DNA of 64,000 nt from Pacificimonas sp036351775 (GTDB lineage Bacteria; Pseudomonadota; Alphaproteobacteria; Sphingomonadales; Sphingomonadaceae), in assembly GCA_036351775.1 (NCBI GenBank), contig JAZBPX010000004.1, forward strand, positions 35,947 to 99,946, written 5' to 3'. The notes under the pieces are model-generated. The model saw nothing but the letters and a program-made list of their open reading frames with translations, was not told the origin of the DNA and did not search any database. Below, one piece after another: positions 52,106 to 60,767 of this stretch (within the stretch, counting starts at the first letter, position 1; each line of letters starts with the position of its first letter). The position numbers and the translations under genes were made by a program.

Positions 52106-53032
52106 GTGAAAATCATTACCGGCAACAGCAACGTCCAGCTGGCGGAGGACATTTCCCGCTACCTCGAAATCCCCCTCACCCAGGCCAGCGTCCGCCGCTT
52201 CGCCGATGAGGAAATCTTCGTCGAGATTCAGGAGAATGTTCGCGGAGAGGATGTGTTCGTCATCCAGTCGACGTCGGCCCCGGCCAACGACAATTTGATG
52301 GAACTCCTCATCATCATGGACGCGCTGAAACGGTCGTCGGCAAAGCGGATCACCGCGGTCCTCCCCTATTTCGGCTATGCGCGGCAGGATCGCAAATCGG
52401 GCTCGCGCACGCCGATATCCGCGAAGCTGGTCGCCGATCTGGTCACCACGGCGGGCGCGCACCGCGTGCTGTCCGTCGACCTGCACGCCGGACAGATCCA
52501 GGGCTTCTTCAACATTCCGACCGACAACCTGTTCGCCGCGCCTGTGATGTCAGAGGATATCCGCGCCCGCTTTTCGCTCGACAATCTGATGATCGTCTCG
52601 CCCGACGTCGGCGGCGTCGTGCGCGCCCGCGCCCTAGCGAAGCGCCTCGACAACGCCCCCCTCGCCATCGTCGACAAGCGCCGCGAACGCGCCGGCGAGT
52701 CGGAGGTCATGAACATCATCGGTAATGTCGAGGGCCGCTTCTGCATCCTCATCGACGACATCGTCGATTCCGCGGGCACGCTGTGCAACGCGGGCAACGC
52801 GCTTCTCGAGGCTGGCGCCGACAAGGTCACCGCCTACTGCACCCACGGCGTCCTGTCGGGCGGGGCCGTCGCGCGCGTCGCCGACTCGAAGCTGCAGGAG
52901 CTCGTGATCACCGACTCCATCCCGCTGCCCGAGGACCCCGGCCGCATCCGCAAGCTCACCATCGGGCCGCTCCTTGGCGAAGCCATCCGCCGCATCGCCG
53001 ACGAAAGCTCCGTCTCCAGCCTGTTCGACTAG
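52106..53032 (+). CDS. prs: Ribose-phosphate pyrophosphokinase Prs
   Basis: A 308-residue PRPP synthetase. Motifs include SVRRFADEEIFVEI, YFGYARQDRKSGSRTPISAK, the PRPP-site SVDLHAGQIQGFFN, the DKRRERAGESEVMNIIG flexible loop and DDIVDSAGTLCNA, the diphosphate loop. It makes PRPP from ribose 5-phosphate and ATP for nucleotide, histidine and tryptophan synthesis. The start is GTG at 52106. It stands alone between pgeF and a small monooxygenase-like gene 18 bp downstream. Confidence 0.96.
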   Translation: MKIITGNSNVQLAEDISRYLEIPLTQASVRRFADEEIFVEIQENVRGEDVFVIQSTSAPANDNLMELLIIMDALKRSSAKRITAVLPYFGYARQDRKSGSRTPISAKLVADLVTTAGAHRVLSVDLHAGQIQGFFNIPTDNLFAAPVMSEDIRARFSLDNLMIVSPDVGGVVRARALAKRLDNAPLAIVDKRRERAGESEVMNIIGNVEGRFCILIDDIVDSAGTLCNAGNALLEAGADKVTAYCTHGVLSGGAVARVADSKLQELVITDSIPLPEDPGRIRKLTIGPLLGEAIRRIADESSVSSLFD

Positions 53033-53050
53033 CGCGGCGCGGGGGGGAAG

Positions 53051-53407
53051 ATGGCCGGTCACGTCGCCGCCGACACCGGCCGCACCGGCGAAACCGCCGT
53101 CATTTTCATCTCAGAGCGCACGGGCGAGGACCCGGTCGGCTACGCCGCCGCCGCGCAGGCGATGGAAGCGCTGGCCGCCCGGCAGCCCGGCTACCGCGGC
53201 ATGGACCATATCGGCAGCGCCGGTGACGGCGCGGCCGCAACCGCCGTCACCATCAGCTACTGGGCCTCGGAGGCTGACGCCATCGCCTGGCGCAGGCACC
53301 CGCAGCACCGCACCATCCGCGAACAGGGCAGAGACCGCTGGTACCGCCGCTACACGCTCCATGTGACGCGGATCGGCCGCTCTTACGCATGGCAGCGGGA
53401 CGGCTGA
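53051..53407 (+). CDS. Antibiotic biosynthesis monooxygenase (ABM) superfamily protein
   Basis: A 118-residue ferredoxin-like alpha+beta barrel protein. The strand-helix pattern TAVIFISERTGEDPVGYAAAAQAMEALAARQPGYRGMDHIGS and AVTISYWASEADAIAWRRHPQHRTIREQGRDRWYRRY is characteristic of ABM-domain proteins. Many act as heme-degrading or quinone-related oxygenases; others have no known enzyme activity. Substrate cannot be inferred. The start is 18 bp after prs, so it may be co-transcribed; GGGGGGGAAG is the ribosome binding region. Confidence 0.8.
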   Translation: MAGHVAADTGRTGETAVIFISERTGEDPVGYAAAAQAMEALAARQPGYRGMDHIGSAGDGAAATAVTISYWASEADAIAWRRHPQHRTIREQGRDRWYRRYTLHVTRIGRSYAWQRDG

Positions 53408-53471
53408 GGGAGGCCCCACACCGTCATCCCGACGATATTGGAAGCCTTGGCCTTCTCCCGCATAACTCCGT

Positions 53472-53501
53472 GTCATCCTGACGAATGTCAGGACCCATGC
53501 C
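53472..53501. repeat. Isolated half of a CCTGACGA-type palindrome
   Basis: GTCATCCTGACGAATGTCAGGACCCATGCC matches the left arm of the elements at 196, 60242 and 60622, but no matching right arm is found downstream within the usual distance. It is probably a decayed copy in the 149-bp gap between the ABM gene and the small minus-strand gene. Confidence 0.7.
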
Positions 53502-53556
53502 GTTGCAGCCGCATACGAGCCCAACGTCTCAAACATCGCGGTGTGGGAGCCGGCCG

Positions 53557-53784
53557 CTATCCGACCCGCTCGGCGTCCATCCGCGCCGCGAGCACCGGCC
53601 GCGCGTCGCAGTCGATATGCACTTCGGGAAAGTCCAGCTCCGTCAGGTTCCGCAGGATTCCCGGCGCGGCGTCCATGCACTCGCCAACGGTTTCGAAGTT
53701 CGGGTCCAGGATGCGCAGCGTCTGGCACGCGCTGCCGGCATCGCCGCAGCCCAGAATCGCCATCGCTACAAATACGCCGTCCAT
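53557..53784 (-). CDS. Small protein of unknown function with four cysteines
   Basis: A 75-residue protein. Its four Cys are in ILGCGDAGSACQTL, VGECMDA and VHIDCDA. The pattern ILDPNFETVGECMDAAPGILRN looks like a small alphaproteobacterial protein of unknown function that I have seen described only as hypothetical. Disulfides between the cysteines, and hence export, are possible, since the N-terminus MDGVFVAMAILG is hydrophobic enough for a weak signal. It faces the ABM gene on the other strand. It is upstream of nothing in the same direction for 66 bp. Confidence 0.65.
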   Translation of the reverse strand: MDGVFVAMAILGCGDAGSACQTLRILDPNFETVGECMDAAPGILRNLTELDFPEVHIDCDARPVLAARMDAERVG

Positions 53785-53849
53785 GATCCGTTCCGTCCAA
53801 ACTCAGCTTGTCGTGCGATAGGAACGGTTCGTCGGCGTCGCGGTTCCGG

Positions 53850-54809
53850 TTACCGCTTGCGCTCTACCGCGAGCAGATCGAGGGGCTCGGCATATCCTGC
53901 CGTCCTTATGCTGTCGGGCGTTACGACCGCCGTACTACCCGCCGTCAGGATAGCGGCGAGCAGGCTCCGGAACCGCGCCGGAAGGACCAGGTTGCTGCGT
54001 TCGTCGTCCGAAACCGTCGAGGCCGGTTCGTCATGCAGGGGAACACGGACCCATCCGAACCGGTCCCGGTCATGGTCAGCGGAGGCAAGCGCGTAGACCT
54101 CCGTCTGGGCGACCGGCCGCCGCACGATCACGGGCGCACGTCCAATTTCCACGCCGTTCCGTACCACGATGACCAGGCGGTCGGCCGCGCTCACTAGGAT
54201 TGAGACCGGTCCGGTTGGGGACAGGTCCGGCCGCCAGACCGATTGTGCCGTCCAGTCCTGGGCCCTGGTGCGTTCACCGCCGCCTTCGATGGCCAGCCTC
54301 GGCAACTCCCGGCTGTCTGTCACGATCACCGTCATGCCCAGCGCGGTCACGCCGAACAGCCGCTCTGCGAAGCCGAGCGGCAGGCGTATGCACCCGTGGC
54401 TCGCCGGGTGGCCCGGCAGGTTACCGGCGTGAAGGGCGATGCCGTCCCATGTCAATCGCTGCATGAAAGGCATGGGCGCGTTGTTATAGAGGTTCGAGTA
54501 GTGCTCTTTTCGCTTCTGCAGGATCGTGAACACCCCCGTCGGTGTCTCGTGACCGGGCCTGCCGGTCGAAACCGTGGAAACGCCAATCAGCACGCCGTTT
54601 CGGTAAACCTGTGCCCGCTGCAGAGGCAGGCTGATGATGACCACGACCGGGCCCTGCGGAGAGACTTGTTCGGCCCACAGATATTCGCCCGGCGACAGGG
54701 CGCTGACCTGTGCCTCCACCGGGCCGGGCTTCAGCGGCACCGCCTCGGCATGCGCTGCCCCTGTCATACCCATCGCCAGCAGAATCAGCAGGGCGCGAAA
54801 CATGGCCAT
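53850..54809 (-). CDS. L,D-transpeptidase (YkuD) family exported protein
   Basis: A 319-residue protein with a signal peptide (residues 1-21, cleavage after AHA). The YkuD domain covers about 55-175 and holds the catalytic motif HAGNLPGHPASHGC140IRLP, with His127 upstream. Such enzymes make 3-3 cross-links in peptidoglycan or attach lipoproteins. A C-terminal region of 140 residues with two SILVSAADRLVIVVRNG-type beta motifs is extra and may bind the cell wall. It overlaps the universal stress gene by 1 bp (TGATG), suggesting co-translation. Confidence 0.88.
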   Translation of the reverse strand: MAMFRALLILLAMGMTGAAHAEAVPLKPGPVEAQVSALSPGEYLWAEQVSPQGPVVVIISLPLQRAQVYRNGVLIGVSTVSTGRPGHETPTGVFTILQKRKEHYSNLYNNAPMPFMQRLTWDGIALHAGNLPGHPASHGCIRLPLGFAERLFGVTALGMTVIVTDSRELPRLAIEGGGERTRAQDWTAQSVWRPDLSPTGPVSILVSAADRLVIVVRNGVEIGRAPVIVRRPVAQTEVYALASADHDRDRFGWVRVPLHDEPASTVSDDERSNLVLPARFRSLLAAILTAGSTAVVTPDSIRTAGYAEPLDLLAVERKR

Positions 54810-55627
54810 CAGTGTCCGAAGAACACCGGGAACTGCCGCTGGCGGATCATCGACTGCGTGGCACCGCCGAGCACCAGCTCGGTCAGGCGGCCGCGGCCAT
54901 AGGCACCCATGACGATCAGGTCGGCATTGAAGGCACCCGCCTCTTCCAGGACCTGGTCGCCGATCTTGCCGGACTCTTCGACATCGAGCGTTTCAGCCTT
55001 CGTCCCGCCCCGGCTCAGATATTCCGCCACGCGCTCGGCGTCGGGACGGCCCGCCTTCGGCTCGCCGATGGTCAGGATCCGGACCTCGCTCGCCCGGTCG
55101 ATGACGGGCAGCGCGCGGATGACGGCGCGCCCCGCTTCGTCCGACCCGTTCCACAGGATCAGGATGCGGCCCTCGTTCAGGCAGGCCGGGCTTGCCGACA
55201 CCGGAACGAGGACGGGACAGGTCGCCGCTGCGATCATCCGGCCGACAAAGGTATCGCCCGCCTGCCCGGAAAAATCATCGGCCAGAGGGCTCAGCACCAT
55301 CAGGTCGGCCAGCACGCCCTCGGCGGCGAACTCGCGCTCAGGAACGCCGTCGCGAACCACCCAGTCATGCGTGACGTCTTCGCCCGCCAGCAGGCGCTCG
55401 GCGGTCTCGCGGAACTTCGCTTCATTGGCTGCCAGTCGCTCCTCCGAACCCGACAGGTCCACGCCGCTGAACATGCCGACCGCATAGGAATCGCCCACCG
55501 TCATCAGGCTGGGTTTCACATGCATCAGGGTCAGGTCGGCGTCGAACGTGCGGGCAAAGGCCATCGCCGCCTCCAGCCTTGTCTCGAATCCCTTGTCGTC
55601 AAATGCGTGAACAATGATGCGGCGCAT
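54809..55627 (-). CDS. Universal stress protein with two tandem Usp domains
   Basis: A 272-residue protein with two Usp folds, about residues 1-150 and 160-272. The second contains MGAYGRGRLTELVLGGATQ, the G-2x-G-9x-G(S/T) ATP-binding loop; the first lacks a clear copy, so it is probably degenerate. IIVHAFDDKGFETRLEAAMAFA is the opening strand and helix. Such proteins help survival under starvation or redox stress. The ATG at 55627 has GGGAGG six bases upstream; a longer start is less likely. It is co-transcribed with the L,D-transpeptidase gene. Confidence 0.88.
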   Translation of the reverse strand: MRRIIVHAFDDKGFETRLEAAMAFARTFDADLTLMHVKPSLMTVGDSYAVGMFSGVDLSGSEERLAANEAKFRETAERLLAGEDVTHDWVVRDGVPEREFAAEGVLADLMVLSPLADDFSGQAGDTFVGRMIAAATCPVLVPVSASPACLNEGRILILWNGSDEAGRAVIRALPVIDRASEVRILTIGEPKAGRPDAERVAEYLSRGGTKAETLDVEESGKIGDQVLEEAGAFNADLIVMGAYGRGRLTELVLGGATQSMIRQRQFPVFFGH

Positions 55628-55778
55628 GGTCGGCCTCCCGATGAATGATCCCTGTTTCTGTCTATGCGAACGCATCTAGCGCGGTTGAGGCTCCGGGTCA
55701 TTGAGCCCGGTCAAACTGGCACCGCGCGCTTGCGCCGCCATGGCGGTTCCGCGCCAACGCGCTTATCTGGCAACGCCT

Positions 55779-57602
55779 ATGACCTCCGAACGGCAGCTCC
55801 TGCTGCGCTTCTTTCCCTACCTCTGGCCTGCCGGGCGTCCGGACCTGAAGCAGAGGATCGTGATCTCGATCATCCTCGTTCTGGCGTCGAAGGCGGCGGT
55901 TCTCACCATGCCGTTCGCCTACAAGGCCGCGGTCGATGCGATGAGCGAAGGCGGGGCCGTATCCGACGCGCTCATGGTCGGCATCGCCATGGTCATCGCC
56001 TATGCCGGCGCGCGGCTTGGCGGCACGCTGTTCGACAATCTCAGGAACGCGGTGTTCGAGCGCGTCGGCCAGATCGCCGTCACCCAGCTCGGCATCGACG
56101 TCTTCACCCACCTCCACCGCCTCTCGATGCGCTATCACCTCGAACGGCGCACCGGCAGCCTGACGAAGATCATGGAGCGCGGCACCAAGTCGATCGACAT
56201 GATGCTGTATTTCCTCCTCTTCAACATCCTGCCGACCTTCCTTGAACTCGCCGTCGTCTGCGGCATTTTCTGGTTCAAGCTCGGCCCCGGCGCGGTCGGC
56301 GTCATGCTCGCCGCGGTCGCCGCCTACATCATCTTCACCCAGCGCGTGACGGAGTGGCGGCAGAAACTGCGCCGCCAGATGGTGGAGGACGACAACCTCA
56401 CCGCGCAGCGCGCCGTCGACAGCCTCCTCAACTACGAAACCGTCAAATATTTCGGCAACGAGGCGCTGGAGGCGAAGAATTACCAGCGCGCCGCCATCGC
56501 CTTTCAGCAAAGCGCCATCAAGAGCGAGAACTCTCTCGCCTGGCTGAACATCGGCCAGGCGCTGATCCTCAACCTCACCATGGCCGGCGCGATGGCCTAC
56601 ACCGTCTACGGCTGGAGCCAGGGCCTGATGACGGTCGGCGACCTCGTCCTCGTCAACACGCTCCTGATGCAGCTATTCCGCCCACTCGACGCCCTCGGCT
56701 GGGTCTACCGCTCCATCAAGCAGGGCCTTGTCGACATGGAGGAGATGTTCCGCCTGATCGACACCCGCACCGAGATCGAGGACGCGCCGGACGCCCGGCC
56801 GCTGAACGTGACCGAGGGCCGCATCACCTTCGAGAATGTCGTCTTCAATTACGATCCGGAGCGCCGCATCCTCCACGGCATCGACTTCGCCGTCCCGCCC
56901 GGCGCGACCGTCGCGGTCGTCGGCGACAGCGGCGCGGGCAAGTCCACGCTCACCCGCCTCGTCTACCGCTTCTACGATGTCGAGGACGGCCGCGTCTGCA
57001 TCGACGGGCAGGACGTGCGCGCCGTCACGCAGGCCAGCCTCCGCCGCGCCATCGGCATCGTCCCGCAGGACACCGTCCTCTTCAACGACAGCATCGGCTA
57101 TAACATCGGCTATGGCCGCGACGGCGCCACCCAGCAAGAGATCGAGGACGCCGCCCGCGCCGCCCAGATCCACGACTTCATCGAGAGCCTGCCGGACGGC
57201 TACGCCACCGTTGTCGGCGAGCGCGGCCTGAAGCTCTCCGGCGGCGAGAAGCAGCGCGTCGCCATCGCCCGCACCATCCTCAAGGACCCGCCCATCCTCG
57301 TCCTCGACGAGGCCACCAGCGCCCTCGACAGCCGCACCGAGGAGGCGATCCAGGCCAGCCTCAGGGAGGCGGCGCGCGGCCGGACCACCCTCGTCATCGC
57401 CCACCGCCTCTCCACCATCACCGACGCCGACGAGATCATCGTCATGCGCGCCGGCCGCATCGCCGAACGCGGCACCCACGCCGCCCTCCTCGCCGCGGAC
57501 GGCGTCTACGCCGACATGTGGACCCGCCAGCGCGCGAACGAGGATGACGATCTGGCGGGCGACAAGGCCCGGGCTACTGTCGGAATATCTTACAGACCCT
57601 GA
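55779..57602 (+). CDS. Atm1-type ABC exporter (fused permease-ATPase)
   Basis: A 607-residue half transporter of the ATM1/HMT1 class. The N-terminal region (about 20-310) holds six membrane helices. ERRTGSLTKIMERGTKSID and YGNEALEAKNY-like FGNEALEAKNYQRA are typical of mitochondrial Atm1 and its alphaproteobacterial relatives, which export glutathione-linked sulfur species or metals. The ATPase has GDSGAGKST, IGIVPQDTVLFNDSI, LSGGEKQRVAIART and VLDEATSALD. The start at 55779 (MTSERQLLLRFFPYLWP) gives normal length; an upstream TTG at 55701 is the alternative. Confidence 0.9.
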   Translation: MTSERQLLLRFFPYLWPAGRPDLKQRIVISIILVLASKAAVLTMPFAYKAAVDAMSEGGAVSDALMVGIAMVIAYAGARLGGTLFDNLRNAVFERVGQIAVTQLGIDVFTHLHRLSMRYHLERRTGSLTKIMERGTKSIDMMLYFLLFNILPTFLELAVVCGIFWFKLGPGAVGVMLAAVAAYIIFTQRVTEWRQKLRRQMVEDDNLTAQRAVDSLLNYETVKYFGNEALEAKNYQRAAIAFQQSAIKSENSLAWLNIGQALILNLTMAGAMAYTVYGWSQGLMTVGDLVLVNTLLMQLFRPLDALGWVYRSIKQGLVDMEEMFRLIDTRTEIEDAPDARPLNVTEGRITFENVVFNYDPERRILHGIDFAVPPGATVAVVGDSGAGKSTLTRLVYRFYDVEDGRVCIDGQDVRAVTQASLRRAIGIVPQDTVLFNDSIGYNIGYGRDGATQQEIEDAARAAQIHDFIESLPDGYATVVGERGLKLSGGEKQRVAIARTILKDPPILVLDEATSALDSRTEEAIQASLREAARGRTTLVIAHRLSTITDADEIIVMRAGRIAERGTHAALLAADGVYADMWTRQRANEDDDLAGDKARATVGISYRP

Positions 57603-57658
57603 CCGTCCCGGCACCCCTGACATGCTGGAGACCGCGGAAAACCGACTTTCCCGGCAAC

Positions 57659-57674
57659 TGGCACGGAATCTGCA
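57659..57674 (+). promoter_or_regulatory. Sigma-54 (RpoN) promoter upstream of the PEP-CTERM gene
   Basis: TGGCACGGAATCTGCA matches the TGGCACR-N4-TTGCW consensus at all but one position (C in place of the first T of TTGC). The invariant GG (57660-57661) and GC (57672-57673) are 10 bp apart, as required. It lies 43 bp upstream of the ATG at 57717, leaving a leader of about 30 nt. An inverted repeat, GGAAA-N6-TTTCC, is at 57636-57651. PEP-CTERM genes are known to be RpoN-regulated in other species. Confidence 0.75.
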
Positions 57675-57716
57675 TGGTAAACGGGCAAGATGTTGAACCA
57701 AGTCAGGTATTGACCC

Positions 57717-58355
57717 ATGTTTAAATTTTCGCACCCCGCCGTTCGCGCATTGGCCTTCGCCGGCGCGCTCGCTGTTTCGGCACCGGCAACGGCCGCCGTC
57801 ATCTTCACGGCCGACGGCGAGCCGCAGGGTTCGGGCGACGCGACCTTCTCGGGCTCCGGCACGGATACCGGAACGGTCACCTTCGACTGGCAGAATGCGC
57901 CGGTGACGCAGTTCGTCGACTTCACGGCCACGACGATGTTCGACCTGTTCTTCACGAGTTACCAGGTGGGCAGCGGCAGCCAGTCCGACATTTCGGCCTA
58001 CACGCTCGACTGGCTGACAGCCCCGGGCGGACCGAGCCGGCTGACCACGCAGACGACCTTCTGCACCAGCGCGTCGCAGCCCGTTCAGGGTACGGCAGGC
58101 GAATGCGACCTGATCAGCTTCGCGGGCAGCACCAGCGGTGCCAGCTTCGCCGAACCGGACAGCGGCAACGCGATCCTCGCCGGTCTTGCTTCCGGCAGCT
58201 ATCGCCTCGGTTTCTTCGACAGCTCGTCGCCGGACGACGGCACGGTCACGTTCCAGGTGCGCAGCGAACCGGCCGTCGAGGTTCCCGCACCGGCGATGGG
58301 CCTGATGCTCCTGGTGATGGGCGGCGTCTTCGCAGGCCTCCGCCGCACCCGCTGA
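57717..58355 (+). CDS. PEP-CTERM-type sorted surface protein
   Basis: A 212-residue exported protein. A signal peptide covers residues 1-27, ending in APATAA. The C-terminus has the three-part PEP-CTERM signal: VPAP in place of VPEP at about residue 189, a hydrophobic segment MGLMLLVMGGVFAGL, and the basic end RRTR. The middle is Thr/Ser/Gly-rich with few charges, two Cys and no known domain. Exosortase should process it to the envelope or exopolysaccharide; no exosortase gene is in the window. It is preceded by a sigma-54 promoter. Confidence 0.87.
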   Translation: MFKFSHPAVRALAFAGALAVSAPATAAVIFTADGEPQGSGDATFSGSGTDTGTVTFDWQNAPVTQFVDFTATTMFDLFFTSYQVGSGSQSDISAYTLDWLTAPGGPSRLTTQTTFCTSASQPVQGTAGECDLISFAGSTSGASFAEPDSGNAILAGLASGSYRLGFFDSSSPDDGTVTFQVRSEPAVEVPAPAMGLMLLVMGGVFAGLRRTR

Positions 58356-58438
58356 GCCTTCCGGGCGACCCTTCGGAAACCGTCCTACGGGGTTGAAGGC
58401 AGAAACCTACCGCACGCCCGCCACTCCCCATAAAGTGC

Positions 58439-58541
58439 CGTCATTCCCGCGCACGCGGGAATCCAGCTGCGCGGCACAGGAGCACAAGCTCGGCTTCGCC
58501 ACCCGCGTCTCTCTGGATTCCCGCGTACGCGGGAATGACAG
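58439..58541. repeat. 103-bp palindromic repeat downstream of the PEP-CTERM gene
   Basis: Arms CGTCATTCCCGCGCACGC and GCGTACGCGGGAATGACA are near complements, and the core contains CACAAGCTCGGCTTCGCC, close to the core of 16477-16582 and 16933-17038. It fills about a third of the 305-bp gap (58356-58660) before ugd; the rest of that gap shows no gene. Confidence 0.88.
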
Positions 58542-58660
58542 GCTTTTGCATCGCGGCAACCCCTTTCCTCCCCGCTCATCCTGAGCCTGCCTGCCCCCGC
58601 GCAGGCGATGGACAACAAGTCTTCGGATCGCGGCAAACGCTAGCCCCGAGCCAGCCCCCC

Positions 58661-59965
58661 CTATTTCCGCCCGATCGAGCTATACCGGAACCCGGCCGCC
58701 CGCATGTCCTCCGGCGGATAGACGTTCCGCAGGTCCACGAACACCGGCTCGGCCATCAGGCCCTTCATCCGCGCCAGGTCGAGCGCCCGGAACTCGTTCC
58801 ATTCGGTAATCAGGACCGCCGCCCCGGCCCCCTCCAGCGCGTCATAAGCGCTCGCCGCCATCTCCACGCCCGCCAGCATCGGCGCCGCCTGGTCCATCGC
58901 CGCCGGGTCATAGGCCGCCACCGTCGCCCCAGCCTCGATAAGGCGCGGCAGGATATCCAGCGACGGCGAATCGCGCATGTCGTCGGTATTCGGCTTAAAC
59001 GCCAGGCCGAGCGCGGCGATCCGTTTGCCCTTCACGCTGCCCCCGCAGGCCGCGATCACCCGGTCCGCCATCGCCGCCTTGCGGTCCCTGTTGATATCGA
59101 CCGTAGCCTGCACCAGCCGCACCGGCGCGCCGACCTCCTCCGACGTGCGCAGCAGCGCCAGCGTATCCTTCGGGAAGCACGACCCGCCATAGCCCGGCCC
59201 CGGATGCAGGAATTTCGGCCCGATCCGGTTGTCGAGCCCGATGCCCTTGGCCACCACCTGCACATCCGCGCCGACCTTCTCGCACAGGTCCGCCATCTCG
59301 TTGATATAACTGATCTTCACCGCCAGGAATGCATTGGCGGCGTACTTGATCAGCTCCGCCGTCTCCCGGTCCGCCACCAGCAGCGGCACCTCGCGCAGCG
59401 ACAGCGGGCGGTAGATCGCCCGCATCACGCCCTCGGCATGTTCGTTATCGACGCCGACCACCACGCGGTCGGGCCGCATGAAGTCCTCGATGGCCGACCC
59501 TTCGCGCAGGAATTCGGGGTTGGAGGCGACGCTGATCGCCTTGTCCGGCGCGGTCTTCGCGGCAATCGCCTGCACCTCCGCGCCCGTCCCCACCGGCACC
59601 GTCGACTTGTTGACGATCACGCAGCCATCGCGCGCGGCCCGCGCGATCTCCTCGGCGGCGGCATAGACATAGCTCAGGTCCGCATGCCCGTCGCCGCGCC
59701 GGCTCGGCGTCCCGACCGCAATGAACACCGCGTCCGCCTCCGCCACCGCCGACGCCAGGTCCGTTGTGAAGCGCAGCCGCCCGGCACCCGTATTCCGCTC
59801 CACGACCCGCCCCAGGCCGGGCTCGTAAATCGGGATCTCGCCGCGCTGCAGCCGCTCGACAATCTTCTCGTTCTTGTCGACGCAGACGACGTCATGGCCG
59901 AACTCGGAAAAACAGGCACCCGACACCAGGCCGACATAGCCCGTACCGATCATCGCAAGCCGCAT
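58661..59965 (-). CDS. ugd: UDP-glucose 6-dehydrogenase
   Basis: A 434-residue enzyme oxidising UDP-glucose to UDP-glucuronate in two steps, for exopolysaccharide or other glycan synthesis. The Rossmann loop is MIGTGYVGLVSGACFSEFGH. IAVGTPSRRGDGHADLSYV, KSTVPVGTG and NPEFLREGSAI are conserved. The catalytic Cys is in GYGGSCFPKDTLALL. The NAD-binding C-terminal domain has ALGLAFKPNTDDMRDSPSL. It stands alone, facing a PEP-CTERM gene across a palindrome, so a link to surface polysaccharide is plausible but unproven. Confidence 0.95.
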   Translation of the reverse strand: MRLAMIGTGYVGLVSGACFSEFGHDVVCVDKNEKIVERLQRGEIPIYEPGLGRVVERNTGAGRLRFTTDLASAVAEADAVFIAVGTPSRRGDGHADLSYVYAAAEEIARAARDGCVIVNKSTVPVGTGAEVQAIAAKTAPDKAISVASNPEFLREGSAIEDFMRPDRVVVGVDNEHAEGVMRAIYRPLSLREVPLLVADRETAELIKYAANAFLAVKISYINEMADLCEKVGADVQVVAKGIGLDNRIGPKFLHPGPGYGGSCFPKDTLALLRTSEEVGAPVRLVQATVDINRDRKAAMADRVIAACGGSVKGKRIAALGLAFKPNTDDMRDSPSLDILPRLIEAGATVAAYDPAAMDQAAPMLAGVEMAASAYDALEGAGAAVLITEWNEFRALDLARMKGLMAEPVFVDLRNVYPPEDMRAAGFRYSSIGRK

Positions 59966-60070
59966 GAGGAGGGGACTTTCCAGCTATCCACACAAGCCCC
60001 GCCCGCTAACGCGGATAACGCCCCGATGCCAGTGCAAGGCGGCGCTGGCGACCAGACCCGCCCCCTCTTT

Positions 60071-60369
60071 CCCCCTCCCCTTCAGGCCGACAGTACCCCT
60101 GTTCTTTTCCCCTCCCCTTGATGGGGAGGGGCAGGGGAGGGGTGACGCGACTATATCAGCGAGGACAAGAGCGAGCCTCCCGGCTCGCACCCTCCCTTAC
60201 CCCTCCCTCGTGAGGGAGGGGTAAGAGAACACACAAACAAATTGTCATCCTGACGAAGCCCGCGCCCGCGAAGGCGGGTGGTCAGGACCAACGCCGTTAC
60301 AGTCGGCACGCACGCGGCTTTGAAAACCTGTCGCGGCGTGGGTCCCGGCCTGTGCCGGGATGACAATGT
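60071..60369. repeat. First copy of a 300-bp composite direct duplication
   Basis: This stretch holds, in order, TTCAGGCCGACAGTACCCCT, the palindrome TCCCCTTGATGGGGAGGGG, TGACGCGACTATATCAGCG, CCCTCCCTCGTGAGGGAGGG and a CCTGACGAAG-type palindrome ending CGGGATGACAATG. It recurs at 60451-60751 with few differences (380-382 bp offset). It occupies part of the 802-bp gene-free gap 59966-60767. Confidence 0.92.
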
Positions 60370-60450
60370 GGGGGCGCTTTGCACATCAGCCTATCCCGCC
60401 AACCCTCGGACAGAAGGCAAGGGAAGCGCCATACCATCATGCCATACTTC

Positions 60451-60751
60451 TCCCCTCCCCTTCAGGCTGGCAGTGCCCCTGTTCTTTTCCCCTCCCCTTG
60501 ATGGGGAGGGGCAGGGGAGGGGTGACGCGACTATATCAGCGAGGACAAAAGCGAGCCTCCCGGCTCGCACCCTCCCTTACCCCTCCCTCGTGAGGGAGGG
60601 GAAAAGAGAACACGCAAATCAACTGTCATCCTGACGGAGCCCGCGCCCGCGAAGGCGGGAGGTCAGGACCCACTCCATTTACAGTTGGCCCACACACCGC
60701 GCTGAAAACCCGGCACGGCGTGGGTCCCGGCCTGCGCCGGGATGACAATGT
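60451..60751. repeat. Second copy of the 300-bp composite direct duplication
   Basis: Nearly the same as 60071-60369, including TGACGCGACTATATCAGCG and CCCTCCCTCGTGAGGGAGGG, with scattered substitutions (for example GACAAAAGCG for GACAAGAGCG). An unrelated 81-bp spacer (60370-60450) separates the copies. It ends 17 bp before the stop of the regulator gene at 60768. Confidence 0.92.
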
Positions 60752-60767
60752 TGTTGAGAAAAGCCCC

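Noticed and set aside
58385..58636. Frames containing peptides such as VIPACAGMT or FPRTRESS in intergenic regions
   Set aside because: These are translations of the palindromic repeats and recur wherever the repeats occur.
60071..60751. Possible CRISPR array
   Set aside because: Only two copies of a long unit with one spacer, no short regular repeats and no cas genes.
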